Below are positions 48,901 to 53,046 of a stretch of DNA of 64,000 bases, in pieces (within the stretch, counting starts at the first letter, position 1; each line of letters starts with the position of its first letter). Under the pieces are notes generated by a model, which was not told where the DNA came from, searched no databases, and was given only the letters and a program-made list of their open reading frames with translations. This DNA is from Diphasiastrum complanatum (taxonomy: Eukaryota > Streptophyta > Lycopodiopsida > Lycopodiales > Lycopodiaceae), in contig CM055099.1 in the NCBI GenBank assembly GCA_029204225.1, positions 40,967,631 through 41,031,630 on the forward strand. Direction: 5' to 3'. The translations under genes were made by a program, and so were the position numbers.

Positions 48901-49254
48901 CCCCATTCCAAAATTGCACCAATCTTAAGTTTGGATAACCAAGGGACAAGAGCAAGGGTCGGTAAGTCCGGATTTATGGATTGAATTGTCTGATTGATTG
49001 CAAAAAGAGGTAGCTGCAACTCGAATGGGGATCAGCTTAGTTACCGACTGCAAGAAGTCTGCAGTAACAGTCACGTAGCTTGACAGCTCAAATAAAAATA
49101 CAAGAAGAGCAAAATTATGCAATTTTCATCAGGATCACTGACTTTCCCATAAATCTGAAGAAAGTACCTTAACATAGTAGGCCTTCTTGATCTCCGCAGC
49201 CGTGGCATCCGGCTTCACCCCCAAAATATCATAGTAAGCAGTATCCTTAACCAT
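5064..49254 (-). CDS. DnaJ-X domain co-chaperone gene (DnaJ10-like), 10 exons
   Basis: Coding segments, 5' to 3' on the minus strand: 49254-49168, 42858-42799, 42624-42542, 33860-33701, 33369-33240, 23496-23338, 23064-22886, 17787-17707, 5761-5633, 5243-5064. Their lengths (87, 60, 83, 160, 130, 159, 179, 81, 129, 180) sum to 1248 nt, giving 415 residues plus stop. Every junction is GT-AG and every phase matches. The protein starts with a J domain (residues 1-70, HPD at 34-36) that would stimulate an Hsp70 ATPase. A DnaJ-X domain follows at about 80-315, with [20 protein letters not shown] and a block ending KSQVTAATG; the C-terminal tail is Ser/Pro-rich. Family knowledge: plant DnaJ10-type J proteins have this architecture and similar length. 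Introns are 6309, 174, 8681, 331, 9743, 273, 5098, 11945 and 389 bp. The exon model is inferred from reading frames and splice signals; no transcript data were available. Its client and location cannot be read from sequence. Confidence 0.93.
5633..5761 (-). CDS. DnaJ-X gene exon 9 (variable C-terminal region)
   Basis: Acceptor TTAACAG, donor GTCTGT. 43 codons from [15 protein letters not shown] to [10 protein letters not shown], phase 0 at both ends. Less conserved than the domain exons, but the frame is open and both splice sites fit. Confidence 0.82.
6110..6364 (-). pseudogene. Ty1/copia integrase C-terminal fragment
   Basis: [20 protein letters not shown] followed by [20 protein letters not shown] and [11 protein letters not shown] is the conserved end of the copia integrase core. 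Both sides end abruptly. The sequence to 6838 shows no further domain. It lies in intron 8 on the same strand as the host gene. Confidence 0.85.
6839..9905 (-). mobile_element. Ty3/gypsy pol remnant without gag or LTRs
   Basis: Minus-strand order: linker before RT (about 9884-9340), RT with [20 protein letters not shown] and active-site YLDDLVVHS (about 9340-8900), RNase H ([15 protein letters not shown], about 8776-8388), integrase zinc-binding domain with [10 protein letters not shown] and CDVCQ (8303-7791), integrase core starting [13 protein letters not shown] and ending GQAESTN (7757-7400), and a C-terminal domain to 6839. No chromodomain is visible. Frames shift near 9340, 8880, 8400 and 7400. 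Gag, protease and LTRs were not found. The integrase resembles the Tat/Athila side of Ty3 rather than the chromoviruses nearby; that placement is tentative. Confidence 0.87.
10083..10450 (-). repeat. Chromovirus 3' LTR, 3'-truncated
   Basis: Starts TGTTAGAGTCC at 10450, directly after a purine-rich tract (GAGGAGGGAAGG). Aligns with 14551-14916. Homology stops near 10083, so the downstream third present in the other LTR is absent. Confidence 0.8.
10451..11600 (-). pseudogene. Integrase remnant and chromodomain
   Basis: The upstream part (about 11600-11210) retains the zinc-binding His-Cys region ([20 protein letters not shown]) interrupted by three stops. It then jumps into the tail of the core ([12 protein letters not shown], then TDGQTERVN), so the two catalytic Asp residues are gone. 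From 11208 the frame is open for 272 codons through [28 protein letters not shown] and a chromodomain ([20 protein letters not shown]). Chromodomains of this class guide integration to marked chromatin. Confidence 0.9.
11596..12108 (-). pseudogene. RNase H domain of the chromovirus
   Basis: Reads [20 protein letters not shown], then [30 protein letters not shown] and [13 protein letters not shown], the standard Ty3 RNase H. The N-terminal side continues from protease sequence, so about 200 residues of RT have been deleted. Confidence 0.9.
12069..12767 (-). pseudogene. Gag zinc knuckle and aspartic protease
   Basis: The CCHC knuckle is [13 protein letters not shown]. The protease active site reads [13 protein letters not shown], where the family has DTGSSHNFI, so the catalytic Gly is replaced by Arg. 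The frame is otherwise open to the protease end ([10 protein letters not shown]) near 12110. Confidence 0.88.
12768..13659 (-). pseudogene. Chromovirus gag N-terminal part
   Basis: The likely start is the ATG at 13659 ([14 protein letters not shown]), followed by a Pro/Ala-rich stretch and the capsid-type region ([15 protein letters not shown]). The frame breaks near 13200. Downstream sequence in other frames still reads FRRAFK-like and [15 protein letters not shown] capsid motifs. Confidence 0.8.
13660..14430 (-). other. Untranslated leader of the chromovirus
   Basis: Sequence between the primer binding site and the gag start. No conserved reading frame. Confidence 0.65.
14431..14443 (-). 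promoter_or_regulatory. Primer binding site (initiator tRNA-Met)
   Basis: Minus-strand TGGTATCAGAGCC lies 2 nt from the LTR end at 14446. This is the complement of the 3' end of plant initiator tRNA-Met. Confidence 0.92.
14446..14916 (-). repeat. Chromovirus 5' LTR, 5'-truncated
   Basis: Ends TGTGACA beside the primer binding site. Matches the 10083-10450 copy over its first 365 bp. The TGTTAGAGT start is missing: the LTR breaks at 14916 directly into copia coding sequence on the opposite strand. Confidence 0.82.
14919..16906 (+). pseudogene. Ty1/copia pol: linker, RT and RNase H
   Basis: Begins in the integrase C-terminal extension ([14 protein letters not shown]), runs through a Gln/Gly-rich linker into RT ([40 protein letters not shown]). 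It continues to the active site [16 protein letters not shown] and ends in RNase H ([50 protein letters not shown]). A stop near 15464 and frame changes near 15750, 15930 and 16600 make it a pseudogene. It starts exactly where the chromovirus LTR is cut, so the 5' half is missing. Confidence 0.9.
16972..17374 (+). repeat. Copia 3' LTR
   Basis: Polypurine tract AAGGAGGG then TGTTAGAAATAAATG; ends CTTTCCTACA. It shares the CCATAGGTTACTTTGACCCA core with LTRs at 26977, 28829 and 60374, placing all four in one family. Immediately right of it is unrelated Ty3 integrase sequence. Confidence 0.82.
17376..17590 (+). pseudogene. Ty3 chromovirus integrase C-terminal scrap
   Basis: [20 protein letters not shown] followed by [20 protein letters not shown] and PQAIVDV. 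Matches the corresponding regions at 30180-30340 and 63400-63560. The upstream side is cut by the copia LTR; homology fades before exon 8 at 17707. Confidence 0.85.
17707..17787 (-). CDS. DnaJ-X gene exon 8 (27 codons)
   Basis: Acceptor GAGCAG, donor GTAACT. Encodes [20 protein letters not shown] then NLGIILQ, the C-terminal helix of the DnaJ-X domain. An 81-nt exon isolated between introns of 5098 and 11945 bp. Confidence 0.93.
17788..18600. other. Intron 7, nothing recognised
   Basis: Starts with the splice acceptor region of exon 8. No domain, LTR edge or repeat recognised. Confidence 0.5.
18680..19740 (+). pseudogene. Old Ty3/gypsy RT-RNase H remnant
   Basis: A heavily decayed copy: RT-like pieces in shifting frames ([19 protein letters not shown], then an AFQQMM-like stretch with codon changes), a tether region ([30 protein letters not shown]) and an RNase H trace to about 19740. 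It contains many more stops than the copies at 29-31 kb and 60-64 kb, so it looks older. Confidence 0.75.
19741..20796. other. Intron 7, nothing recognised
   Basis: No coding domain or repeat boundary seen. The short open frame at 20463-20651 carries no motif. Confidence 0.45.
20797..21206 (-). repeat. Copia 3' LTR
   Basis: Minus-strand TGTTAGGAATTAATG follows a purine tract (ATTAAGGGGG) directly after the copia pol terminus. A plausible end is TATCACA at 20797. The far end is approximate because only one copy exists. Confidence 0.6.
21207..22055 (-). pseudogene. Ty1/copia with pol deletion
   Basis: Reads from the integrase C-terminus ([45 protein letters not shown]) through the linker, then jumps to the last residues of RNase H ([18 protein letters not shown]). 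RT and most of RNase H are gone, yet the 267-codon frame is uninterrupted, so the deletion is in frame. The upstream 100 bp still reads integrase with one stop. Confidence 0.85.
22060..22885. other. Intron 7 start, nothing recognised
   Basis: Includes the splice donor of exon 7. No further coding sequence recognised. Confidence 0.45.
22886..23064 (-). CDS. DnaJ-X gene exon 7
   Basis: Acceptor TATGCAG. Encodes [20 protein letters not shown], then [20 protein letters not shown] and A. It ends GCG before GTACTC, phase 0. The reading frame would continue to a stop at 22862 without splicing; homology favours joining to exon 8. Confidence 0.93.
23338..23496 (-). CDS. DnaJ-X gene exon 6
   Basis: Acceptor TTGGACAG. 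Completes an Ala codon with exon 5, then [20 protein letters not shown] and on to KSQVTAAT. Donor GTAATT, phase 1. The [15 protein letters not shown] core is the most conserved stretch of the DnaJ-X domain. Confidence 0.95.
23497..25200. other. Intron 5 part, nothing recognised
   Basis: No coding domain seen. 25010-25120 carries repeated GGCCATCATG / GGCCACCATGG-like words and a short CAA repeat. Confidence 0.45.
25203..25422 (+). repeat. Chromovirus family LTR, 5' part, plus orientation
   Basis: Begins TGTTAGGGACCCAACTCCC and follows the same sequence as the LTR at 30494 until GAGAGCGGT. It is then joined to gag sequence of the opposite orientation. Confidence 0.83.
25423..26464 (-). mobile_element. 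Chromovirus 5' half: primer site, leader, gag N-terminus
   Basis: Minus strand: LTR end at 26465, primer binding site at 26450-26462, a leader of about 640 nt, then gag starting [15 protein letters not shown] near 25803. After a frame change it continues as [20 protein letters not shown] and [16 protein letters not shown], matching the gag at 45290-46251. It is truncated at about 25423. The open frame 25942-26298 lies in the leader and is probably not a gene. Confidence 0.82.
26450..26462 (-). promoter_or_regulatory. Primer binding site (initiator tRNA-Met)
   Basis: Minus-strand TGGTATCAGAGCC, 2 nt from the LTR end AGTCTAACA. Confidence 0.9.
26465..26530 (-). repeat. Chromovirus LTR 3' end fragment
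   Basis: The last 65 bp of the LTR (shared CACCTGGAGGTATGC and GAGAGAGTCTAACA with 30885-30943), interrupted at about 26530 by a copia LTR fragment. Confidence 0.75.
26531..26574 (+). repeat. Copia LTR start fragment fused to RNase H
   Basis: About 40 bp identical to positions 7-48 of the LTR at 26977 (TTTTATAAATGGAAATGATA). It then switches within the word TTACTTTG directly to RNase H coding sequence. Confidence 0.75.
26575..26946 (+). pseudogene. Copia RNase H C-terminal part
   Basis: Open for 124 codons: [55 protein letters not shown] and [13 protein letters not shown]. Near-identical to 28420-28798. Confidence 0.9.
26977..27440 (+). repeat. Copia LTR 1 (464 bp)
   Basis: Runs from TGTTAGATTTTATAAATGG to ATTTCCTACA. 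It is preceded by a polypurine tract (AAGGAGGG) and followed at once by a primer binding site, so it acts as 3' LTR for the pol fragment on its left and 5' LTR for the element on its right. Confidence 0.9.
27441..28828 (+). mobile_element. Copia deletion derivative, internal region
   Basis: 1388 bp: primer binding site (27441-27453), a leader with GCAGGAGGGCGCC-type repeats, a linker and RT N-terminus ([36 protein letters not shown]). An abrupt jump near 27945 to [17 protein letters not shown] drops the RT catalytic region. Then RNase H ([20 protein letters not shown]) and polypurine tract. It cannot make RT but keeps the cis-signals, as non-autonomous elements do. Confidence 0.88.
28829..29331 (+). 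repeat. Copia LTR 2 (503 bp)
   Basis: Same ends as LTR 1. Differs by about a dozen substitutions plus two insertions of roughly 20-25 bp: a duplicated GGATAGCCAATAGTCA-type unit and a segment near the end. Confidence 0.9.
29332..30469 (+). pseudogene. Ty3 chromovirus integrase and chromodomain
   Basis: Starts inside the integrase zinc-binding domain ([28 protein letters not shown]), directly after the copia LTR. The core has [20 protein letters not shown] and [18 protein letters not shown] (two catalytic Asp), then [16 protein letters not shown] (Glu replaces Gln of the usual HPQTDGQTE). A break near 29860 precedes [20 protein letters not shown] and the chromodomain ([20 protein letters not shown]), ending LRFPDFLP. 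Two frame changes in about 1.1 kb. Confidence 0.9.
30494..30943 (+). repeat. Chromovirus 3' LTR (450 bp), full length
   Basis: AAGAAGGGAA then TGTTAGGGACC; ends GAGAGAGTCTAACA. This is the most complete LTR of the family, and serves to calibrate the pieces at 25203, 26465, 43821 and 63724. Confidence 0.85.
31142..32218 (-). pseudogene. Ty3 chromovirus protease-to-RT piece
   Basis: Minus strand: end of a zinc knuckle ([10 protein letters not shown]-like, near 32210), protease ([20 protein letters not shown], with His in place of the usual Gly), [19 protein letters not shown], and then [20 protein letters not shown] at the RT entry. The protease is split by the 87-bp insertion at 31845-31931. 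Both ends are truncated. Confidence 0.83.
31845..31931 (-). mobile_element. 87-bp tRNA-derived SINE-like insertion
   Basis: Flanked by a perfect 15-bp direct repeat, CACCTTTAGCTTATG, at 31830-31844 and 31932-31946. On the minus strand it carries an A-box-like GTTGGTTGAGTTGGTTAGC and a B-box-like AAGTTCGAGCCTC with tRNA-like spacing. It interrupts the chromovirus protease frame, whose two halves resume on either side. No poly-A tail, which is unusual for plant SINEs. Confidence 0.8.
32220..33239. other. Intron 5 start, one dispersed repeat fragment
   Basis: 32285-32370 resembles 55030-55110 (shared TGGCACCCTGCGTGTG and ATTAGTTAGAA). Otherwise nothing recognised up to the exon 5 donor. Confidence 0.5.
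33240..33369 (-). CDS. DnaJ-X gene exon 5
   Basis: Acceptor TTTTGCAG. Encodes [19 protein letters not shown] and continues to AKRLSDS. It ends TTCAG before GTATGC, phase 1. Charged helical part of the DnaJ-X domain. Confidence 0.94.
33701..33860 (-). CDS. DnaJ-X gene exon 4 (start of DnaJ-X domain)
   Basis: After an AAACAG acceptor, reads [18 protein letters not shown] and continues to LMQEKLK. It ends AAG before GTATAT, phase 0. The DPAA..F.MLFGS..FE.Y.GQLAMAS pattern is the N-terminal signature of the DnaJ-X domain. Confidence 0.95.
33861..35055. other. Intron 3 part, nothing recognised
   Basis: AT-rich sequence between the exon 4 acceptor and the hAT insertion. Confidence 0.5.
35056..35145 (+). 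repeat. hAT left terminus with GGTACC array
   Basis: CATAGGTCCCGCGGTACT terminal sequence followed by five GGTACC words, most within GGTACCGCGG. Such subterminal clusters are usual transposase binding sites in hAT elements. Confidence 0.9.
35427..37300 (+). pseudogene. hAT transposase exon 1: BED finger and DUF659 domain
   Basis: Likely start is the ATG at 35427 ([20 protein letters not shown]). A BED-type zinc finger follows ([25 protein letters not shown]). After a Pro-rich linker comes the DUF659/RNase H-like part: [48 protein letters not shown]. The two Asp-containing motifs are those expected of the hAT catalytic core. A single in-frame TAG at 36195-36197 interrupts 624 codons. It ends GAGAG at a GTAAGC donor. 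Confidence 0.92.
37415..37752 (+). pseudogene. hAT transposase exon 2
   Basis: Acceptor CACCTGCAG after a 114-bp intron. Encodes [20 protein letters not shown], then shifts frame between about 37497 and 37515 and continues as [30 protein letters not shown] and [17 protein letters not shown]. It ends TCTCAG at a GTATGC donor. One base gained, or two lost, explains the shift. Confidence 0.88.
37845..38006 (+). pseudogene. hAT transposase exon 3: C-terminal dimerisation domain
   Basis: Acceptor CACCACAG, 54 codons, donor GTGATA. Reads [20 protein letters not shown] then [18 protein letters not shown], the hallmark hAT dimerisation motif. This exon is intact and joins in phase 0 on both sides. 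Confidence 0.92.
38109..39850 (+). pseudogene. hAT exon 4: acidic, Pro-rich, AT-hook extension or second ORF
   Basis: Starts [18 protein letters not shown] after a TTGCAG acceptor. It changes frame in a GA-rich stretch (38201-38242), then runs open for over 520 codons from about 38270 to a stop at 39850. Order: acidic [20 protein letters not shown], a three-copy 8-residue repeat around VGAQDDSE (38669-38740), a 300-residue Pro/Ala/Ser-rich stretch, two AT-hook-like motifs ([16 protein letters not shown] and GRRGRPRRA, about 39370-39460), and a Leu-rich tail. It may be a C-terminal extension of the transposase or, if initiated at the ATG at 38270, a separate DNA-binding protein. I know no function for it. 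Confidence 0.75.
38669..38740 (+). repeat. 24-nt in-frame tandem repeat (three copies)
   Basis: Three units of GTTGGTGCACAGGATGATTC type encode Val/Ala-Gly-Ala-Gln-Asp-Asp/Glu. All keep the frame. Confidence 0.9.
39928..40095. repeat. Tandem repeat of about 84 bp (two copies) in the hAT 3' region
   Basis: Both units start TGTGATGCT and contain TGTGTTGGTCTCCCATTGG and GTCTGCTCAC. Located between the ORF stop and the right AT-rich tract. Confidence 0.85.
40231..40317 (-). repeat. hAT right terminus with GGTACC array
   Basis: Reverse complement starts CATAGTACCTCGTGGTACC. Six GGTACC words lie in both orientations of the GCGG context. Confidence 0.9.
40326..42541. other. Intron 3 remainder, nothing recognised
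   Basis: AT-rich intronic sequence with the exon 3 donor at its right end. Confidence 0.5.
42542..42624 (-). CDS. DnaJ-X gene exon 3 (J-domain helices III-IV)
   Basis: Encodes [18 protein letters not shown] and continues to GKAGVST. It follows a TATACAG acceptor and ends AC before GTATGA (phase 2). The Thr codon is completed by the first base of exon 4, 8.7 kb away. Confidence 0.95.
42799..42858 (-). CDS. DnaJ-X gene exon 2 (HPD loop)
   Basis: Twenty codons, [20 protein letters not shown], carrying the HPD tripeptide needed to stimulate Hsp70. The acceptor is TTATAG and the donor GTAAGT; phase 0 on both sides. It is too short to stand out as an open reading frame. Confidence 0.95.
42895..42935. 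repeat. (CT)n microsatellite near the exon 2 acceptor
   Basis: About 20 units. On the gene strand it is a GA run ending 37 nt before the exon 2 acceptor. Confidence 0.97.
43320..43532. mobile_element. Non-autonomous hAT-like element (213 bp) with TTCGAA arrays
   Basis: Flanked by a perfect 8-bp duplication TCCAAATC at 43312-43319 and 43533-43540. Its ends (TATAGTTGCAC; reverse complement CAAGGCTACCAGCC) are only weakly inverted. Inside are about nine GTTCGAACC-like words (GGTTCGAACC, AGTTCGAACCAG, GGTTCAAACC and variants) on both sides of poly-A and poly-T runs. There is no room for a transposase. The architecture matches the GGTACC-rich hAT at 35-40 kb, but with a different binding word. 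Confidence 0.75.
43821..44013 (+). repeat. Chromovirus LTR 5' part
   Basis: Begins TGTTAGGGTCCCAACTCCC and matches 30494 onward up to CCATTCAATCTATT. It then joins gag coding sequence directly, so the rest of LTR, primer site and leader are absent. Confidence 0.82.
44014..45280 (+). pseudogene. Chromovirus gag-protease-RT entry, decayed
   Basis: Gag ([39 protein letters not shown]), a Lys-rich linker, a broken knuckle, protease ([40 protein letters not shown]) and the RT entry near 45050-45230 (VDHGIKLLP). At about 45236 it jumps to integrase ([13 protein letters not shown]) and ends near 45280, head-on against a minus-strand gag. Confidence 0.83.
45281..46251 (-). pseudogene. Chromovirus gag (minus strand)
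   Basis: Starts [20 protein letters not shown] at 46251, then [16 protein letters not shown]. After a frame change near 46030 it has [20 protein letters not shown], after a second near 45780 [20 protein letters not shown], and a canonical CCHC knuckle [14 protein letters not shown]. The best preserved gag of this family in the window. Confidence 0.88.
46252..46435 (-). other. Chromovirus leader remnant
   Basis: Resembles 25805-25990 (shared GTGGTATTG.CCATGGC.GCCA), placing it between a lost primer site and the gag start. Confidence 0.6.
46436..49167. other. Intron 1 proximal part, nothing recognised
   Basis: Only a 25-base poly-G run (48128-48152) stands out. The exon 1 donor lies at its right end. 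Confidence 0.5.
48128..48152. repeat. Poly-G run of 25
   Basis: Uninterrupted G after CCC on the plus strand. The length in an assembly is uncertain. Confidence 0.95.
49168..49254 (-). CDS. DnaJ-X gene exon 1 (start codon, J-domain helices I-II)
   Basis: Encodes residues 1-29, starting [17 protein letters not shown] and ending KKAYYVK. The ATG at 49254-49252 is the only one that places the J-domain start at its usual position. The exon ends AAG before a GTACTT donor, phase 0. Confidence 0.95.
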
Positions 49255-49620
49255 GTTTCTCTTTCTTTTCGTTTTTTTGAAACAAAACTCCGGCACACAC
49301 ACACCCAATAAGCTTTTGACTGGATCGTATCAGAAATATATCCCTCTATAAAAGGGTCTGGAAACTCCAAATCTGGTCAGAGATAGAGCTGAGGAAGGTG
49401 GTCCTTGGCGCTCATCGAAGCTTGATCTTCGCCATCGCATAACCCACAATTCAGAATTCAGATCCACAGCTGCCTGTAAGCGCTTTCCAAACACAGCGTT
49501 CAGAGTTCAGACTCTCTCTTTTCTCTCTCTCTCTTCGCTTTCCAGGTGTGAACAGGGTCCCATATGGAGGCAGTTTTGAACCCTAAACCTAATCCTAATA
49601 ATCATTGTTTTATTTGAGAG
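49255..49620 (-). promoter_or_regulatory. Probable 5' UTR and promoter of the DnaJ-X gene
   Basis: The 366 bp upstream of the start codon include CT-rich tracts (49505-49540) typical of plant 5' leaders and a telobox-like ACCCTAAACC at about 49578. No convincing TATA box on the minus strand. Confidence 0.45.
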
Positions 49621-50162
49621 AATTTGTGTGTCTCTTTCTAGGTGCCTTCCAAGTGTGACCAGTATCCATGAAAATGTCCAAGTTTGAACCCGCCTCTCCG
49701 CTAGCCATGCCTCCATACATGGCTATCCTATTGGATGGAGACTTTAGGTGACTTGGTTTTTTTGGCCTTGCATCTCAAAAGGGAATTTTGATTCGCCCAT
49801 GTGTGGTTTGATGGTAGAGGGTTTTTCTTGTGGGACTAACCATCCAAGGTCAAACTGTGGGGCTAACCATCCAAGGTCAAACCCTAGCACATATGGGGTG
49901 TCTTGAGATGAAAAAAAAAGAAGGAATTCTATGTGTTCACCTTGGTAAATAAAAACTATGCAAATTTAATATTAAAGTATTGGGAAACAATTTGTATGAG
50001 GACTTTCGCATCTAAGTAAAACAAACAAAAAATTATGGGGAGTCCATTAGACCAAGCCATACTTAAACAATCCTTGAATCTAGTGTAAAGAGAATTTCCC
50101 AAACGTAAAGATTGTCCTTGCATTTACGTTAAGGATTAAGTTATTTTCATGGTTCGTAGAAT

Positions 50163-50357
50163 TTTATTTTTTTTGATACAGAGTTACGCCACTAGTGGGC
50201 TTTACACAATATATACAGCCTGGCCACGCCATCTGGGCAATGCCAAGATCAGAACAAGCTCCTTACAATGTCACTATGCAGCGGCTGGGATTCGAGCCTG
50301 TGCCATGCTGGTTGCAGTCAACCACTCTACCCAAGCATCGCACTGCGATGGACTAGC
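50163..50357 (-). mobile_element. tRNA-derived SINE
   Basis: On the minus strand a tRNA-like head has an A-box-like TGGGTAGAGTGGTTGACTG and a B-box-like GGCTCGAATCCCAG. A unique body follows (TATATTGTGTAAAGCCCAC), ending in an A-rich tail (AAAAAAAATAAAA). Both sides carry TCGTAGA followed by a T-rich word, an imperfect target duplication. Confidence 0.78.
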
Positions 50358-50662
50358 TCGTAGATTTTGATTTTTTATAAGGTGTAATATGTTATCTCAA
50401 ATTCTTTATGAGCGTTTTATGAGTTGTATATTGTTGGGTTTTTGTAATGGAATATTGTTTAGGAATAATTTATTTATCAGCTCTGATACCACCCTTGTTG
50501 AATACGAAATCTAACTTTGTAGGTGTCAAAGACAACCATGAAGGCACCGAAACAGTTAGGCATCTATGACAGCCATGCTTCCTTCGAGTCAGATATTATG
50601 AATAAGTCGTGGAACGAGTATCAATACTATAAAAAGGAATTATCAGAAAGCATTCGTCAGCG

Positions 50663-50999
50663 CAATGTGTGTTTGCTACTGTATGACTAACACTTATTAA
50701 CCCAAATCCACCATCACTCTCGTTTATCCTATATATAGAGGAACATGAGAGATGATTAGTTTAAGCTACAGTTTTCAGTACAATTCTTTGAGTGTTGTCT
50801 GTTTTTCAGATGAGTGCATCGACGCAAGAGAGGTATTCTCTCTTACGAGTGAAACTAGCTACTACTAATTCTAAATATGTTTGTGTGACAATGTGTGTTT
50901 GCTACTGCATGACTAACACTCATCAACCCAAATCCACCTTCATCACTCTCGTTTATCCTATATATAGAGGAACATGAGAGATGATTAGTTTAAGCTACA
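50663..50999. repeat. Direct repeat of about 110 bp (two copies) with TATA-like core
   Basis: Copies at 50663-50770 and 50889-50999 share TGTGTGTTTGCTACTG, CACTCTCGTTTATCC, a CCTATATATAGAGG core and GATGATTAGTTTAAGCTACA. They are nearly identical and 226 bp apart. Confidence 0.85.
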
Positions 51000-52560
51000 T
51001 GATTGAAAGAACGGCTTTAGACTTAAACCTAACAGCTTCTGGATGTCTGTCGTAGTAGTCCGTGCAACCCGTCGTTGTCCATCCATGTGCTGGGATCGTG
51101 AACATGTTGTAGCCACCTGATAACCGTAATCACTTCTTTGCGGTGCCTCTACAGTCGTGAATGGCGTTCGAAGCATGAGGCTTGGCAAGCTACCGCAAAT
51201 AGACCGCAACGGGCACTGGTGCGGTGCTCGAGCGATTCGTCTTCTTCGGGAGGAAAGACCATAGTGAACCGCAATCGTTGACTGATATATTAGTGAATTG
51301 CATTCGTTGACTTTGCGGTGTGGTTCGGTTTTCTGCCCTTTGAAAAAATTGCGAAGAATGTGAAGGTCATAAAAAAACTTGCTCTAAGTCATTTTAGATA
51401 AAGTGTTGCACATTTTAGAATTTGCGAAAAACCCAAAGGTCCTTTGAAATATGTTCCATCAACCATGTGTTGGTTTTTATGGGAAATGCGAAAAGTGCGA
51501 ACTGTGCGAAAACCAGTTCAAATATGCAGACTGTGCGAAACTTAGTTCAAAATTCTAGTAGTTTGAAAAACACAAGGAAAAATACAAAAGCTTTGATGGT
51601 TAGAAACTTTAAGTTTCTTCACGCAATTGGATGCACTGAAGAAACAAAACGTTTCTGTTTACAAAGCCTTGCTAGATTTCAGCCCTCTGCCTGACGAAGA
51701 TGTTCGCGAACACGAAAGTCAAGAGAGACGAAGCACAAAAGTTTCACGAACACCTGACGAGAAGACACAAACACAAAAGATTCGCGAACGAGAATCTTTT
51801 GCAGTCCAACACGAGAAAGTCAAACGACGGAAATGAAACCAACGACGCAACTCGAAAAACATCGCGAAACCTTTTCTGCCCTCACGCTCCAAAGAGTACC
51901 AGCAAGATCATACAAGTACCTAGAAGTACAGATGTCTGATCTAATGGCATGACGTCAGTAGATACACTCTAGGTCATGGTTAATCTGCCACTCTTGTAAT
52001 TTCCTGATTAGTTGTAGATGCTTAATCACTCTAATCTGAAAGGTTACACAGAGCGACTATATACTTACTGGATGATACTAGACACACATGAATATACGAA
52101 CACACAAAGAAGTAGTCTGATGCTAGTAAGCAATCAAGATGAAATACAAACAAGAAATCCGCCTGCATGCGAGACGTGTTCTATGATCAGGATCCATAGA
52201 GATCCACAAGTCCGCTAGTAAGCGAGACATCCACTCGTGAGAGCTAAAGTGACTGTTCATCTAGTTGTCGGTAACCTTTTGTAAAAAGTTTGTGATACTT
52301 GTTGATTCTTTCTTGGAAAAGACAGTATGGAAAAAAAAAAAAAAGAATGAAAAAAAAGAAGAATGATGAGCAATGTTCAAGAAAGTCAAAAGAGAAAGAA
52401 AAGTATTTTCAAAAATCAATTTTTGATGGAAAATGACTCAAAAACTCAATATTTTAGTTAGATCTCAAACAAACAGTCATATAAACTTTTGCAGAGCTGT
52501 CAGATCATCAGTTCCGATTTACCTATATTGAGTTGGTTTGCACAGTAAGTACCTGTTTTG
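51000..52560. other. CGAA-rich region, possibly retroelement regulatory sequence
   Basis: 51420-51550 repeats TGCGAA five or more times. Two palindromes TTCGCGAA occur at 51703 and 51781. A TGACGTCA motif lies near 51950. No protein family recognised in the short open frames. Confidence 0.4.
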
Positions 52561-52596
52561 AAGCCAAGTGAGAGTTCAGAAGCCTACCACTTTGGG

Positions 52597-52910
52597 AACC
52601 TTCATCGAGCATGCTACCCTCGCTATGAACCTTCGTCGACATGACATGTGCATTTAGAATGTCAAAATTAGGTTGGACATCGGTTCAGATCTTGAAAATT
52701 TTCATTAATTGCAGTACCTAGACAAAGGATACACTTGGCGAGCAGACCTCCAGAACTTTCGTCGCGAGCTATACCATTGGCCAGAAACCTTCGCTGAGAA
52801 TTTTGGAAGCTATTTTCATAGTACTGCGCATGCCTGGAAATTTTTGTCTAGAACAGATTAGCCAAACTAGTACTTTGTCTAATAGACCCTCAAAATTAGC
52901 CTATAAAAGG
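52597..52910 (+). promoter_or_regulatory. Candidate promoter: CCTTCG repeats and TATA box
   Basis: Four AACCTTCGTCG-like words (about 52597, 52628, 52754, 52785) precede TATAAAAG at 52902-52909. The first ATG of the downstream coding region is at 53047, a distance that fits a plant leader. Confidence 0.5.
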
Positions 52911-53046
52911 GCTGAATTCGATTTCATTTCTCACGTGCTAGCGAAGCTCTTGCAAAATTTTCCCATGACCAAACTTTTCTAAAACCTTTTCGAAGCATTC
53001 TGATACACTCTCAAGCCTTCTGTTCTCAATTTTACTTATTGGCATT

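Noticed and set aside
49338-49352. CTATAAAAGGG near the DnaJ-X start as its TATA box
   Set aside because: It reads on the plus strand, opposite to the gene, so it cannot be assigned to it.
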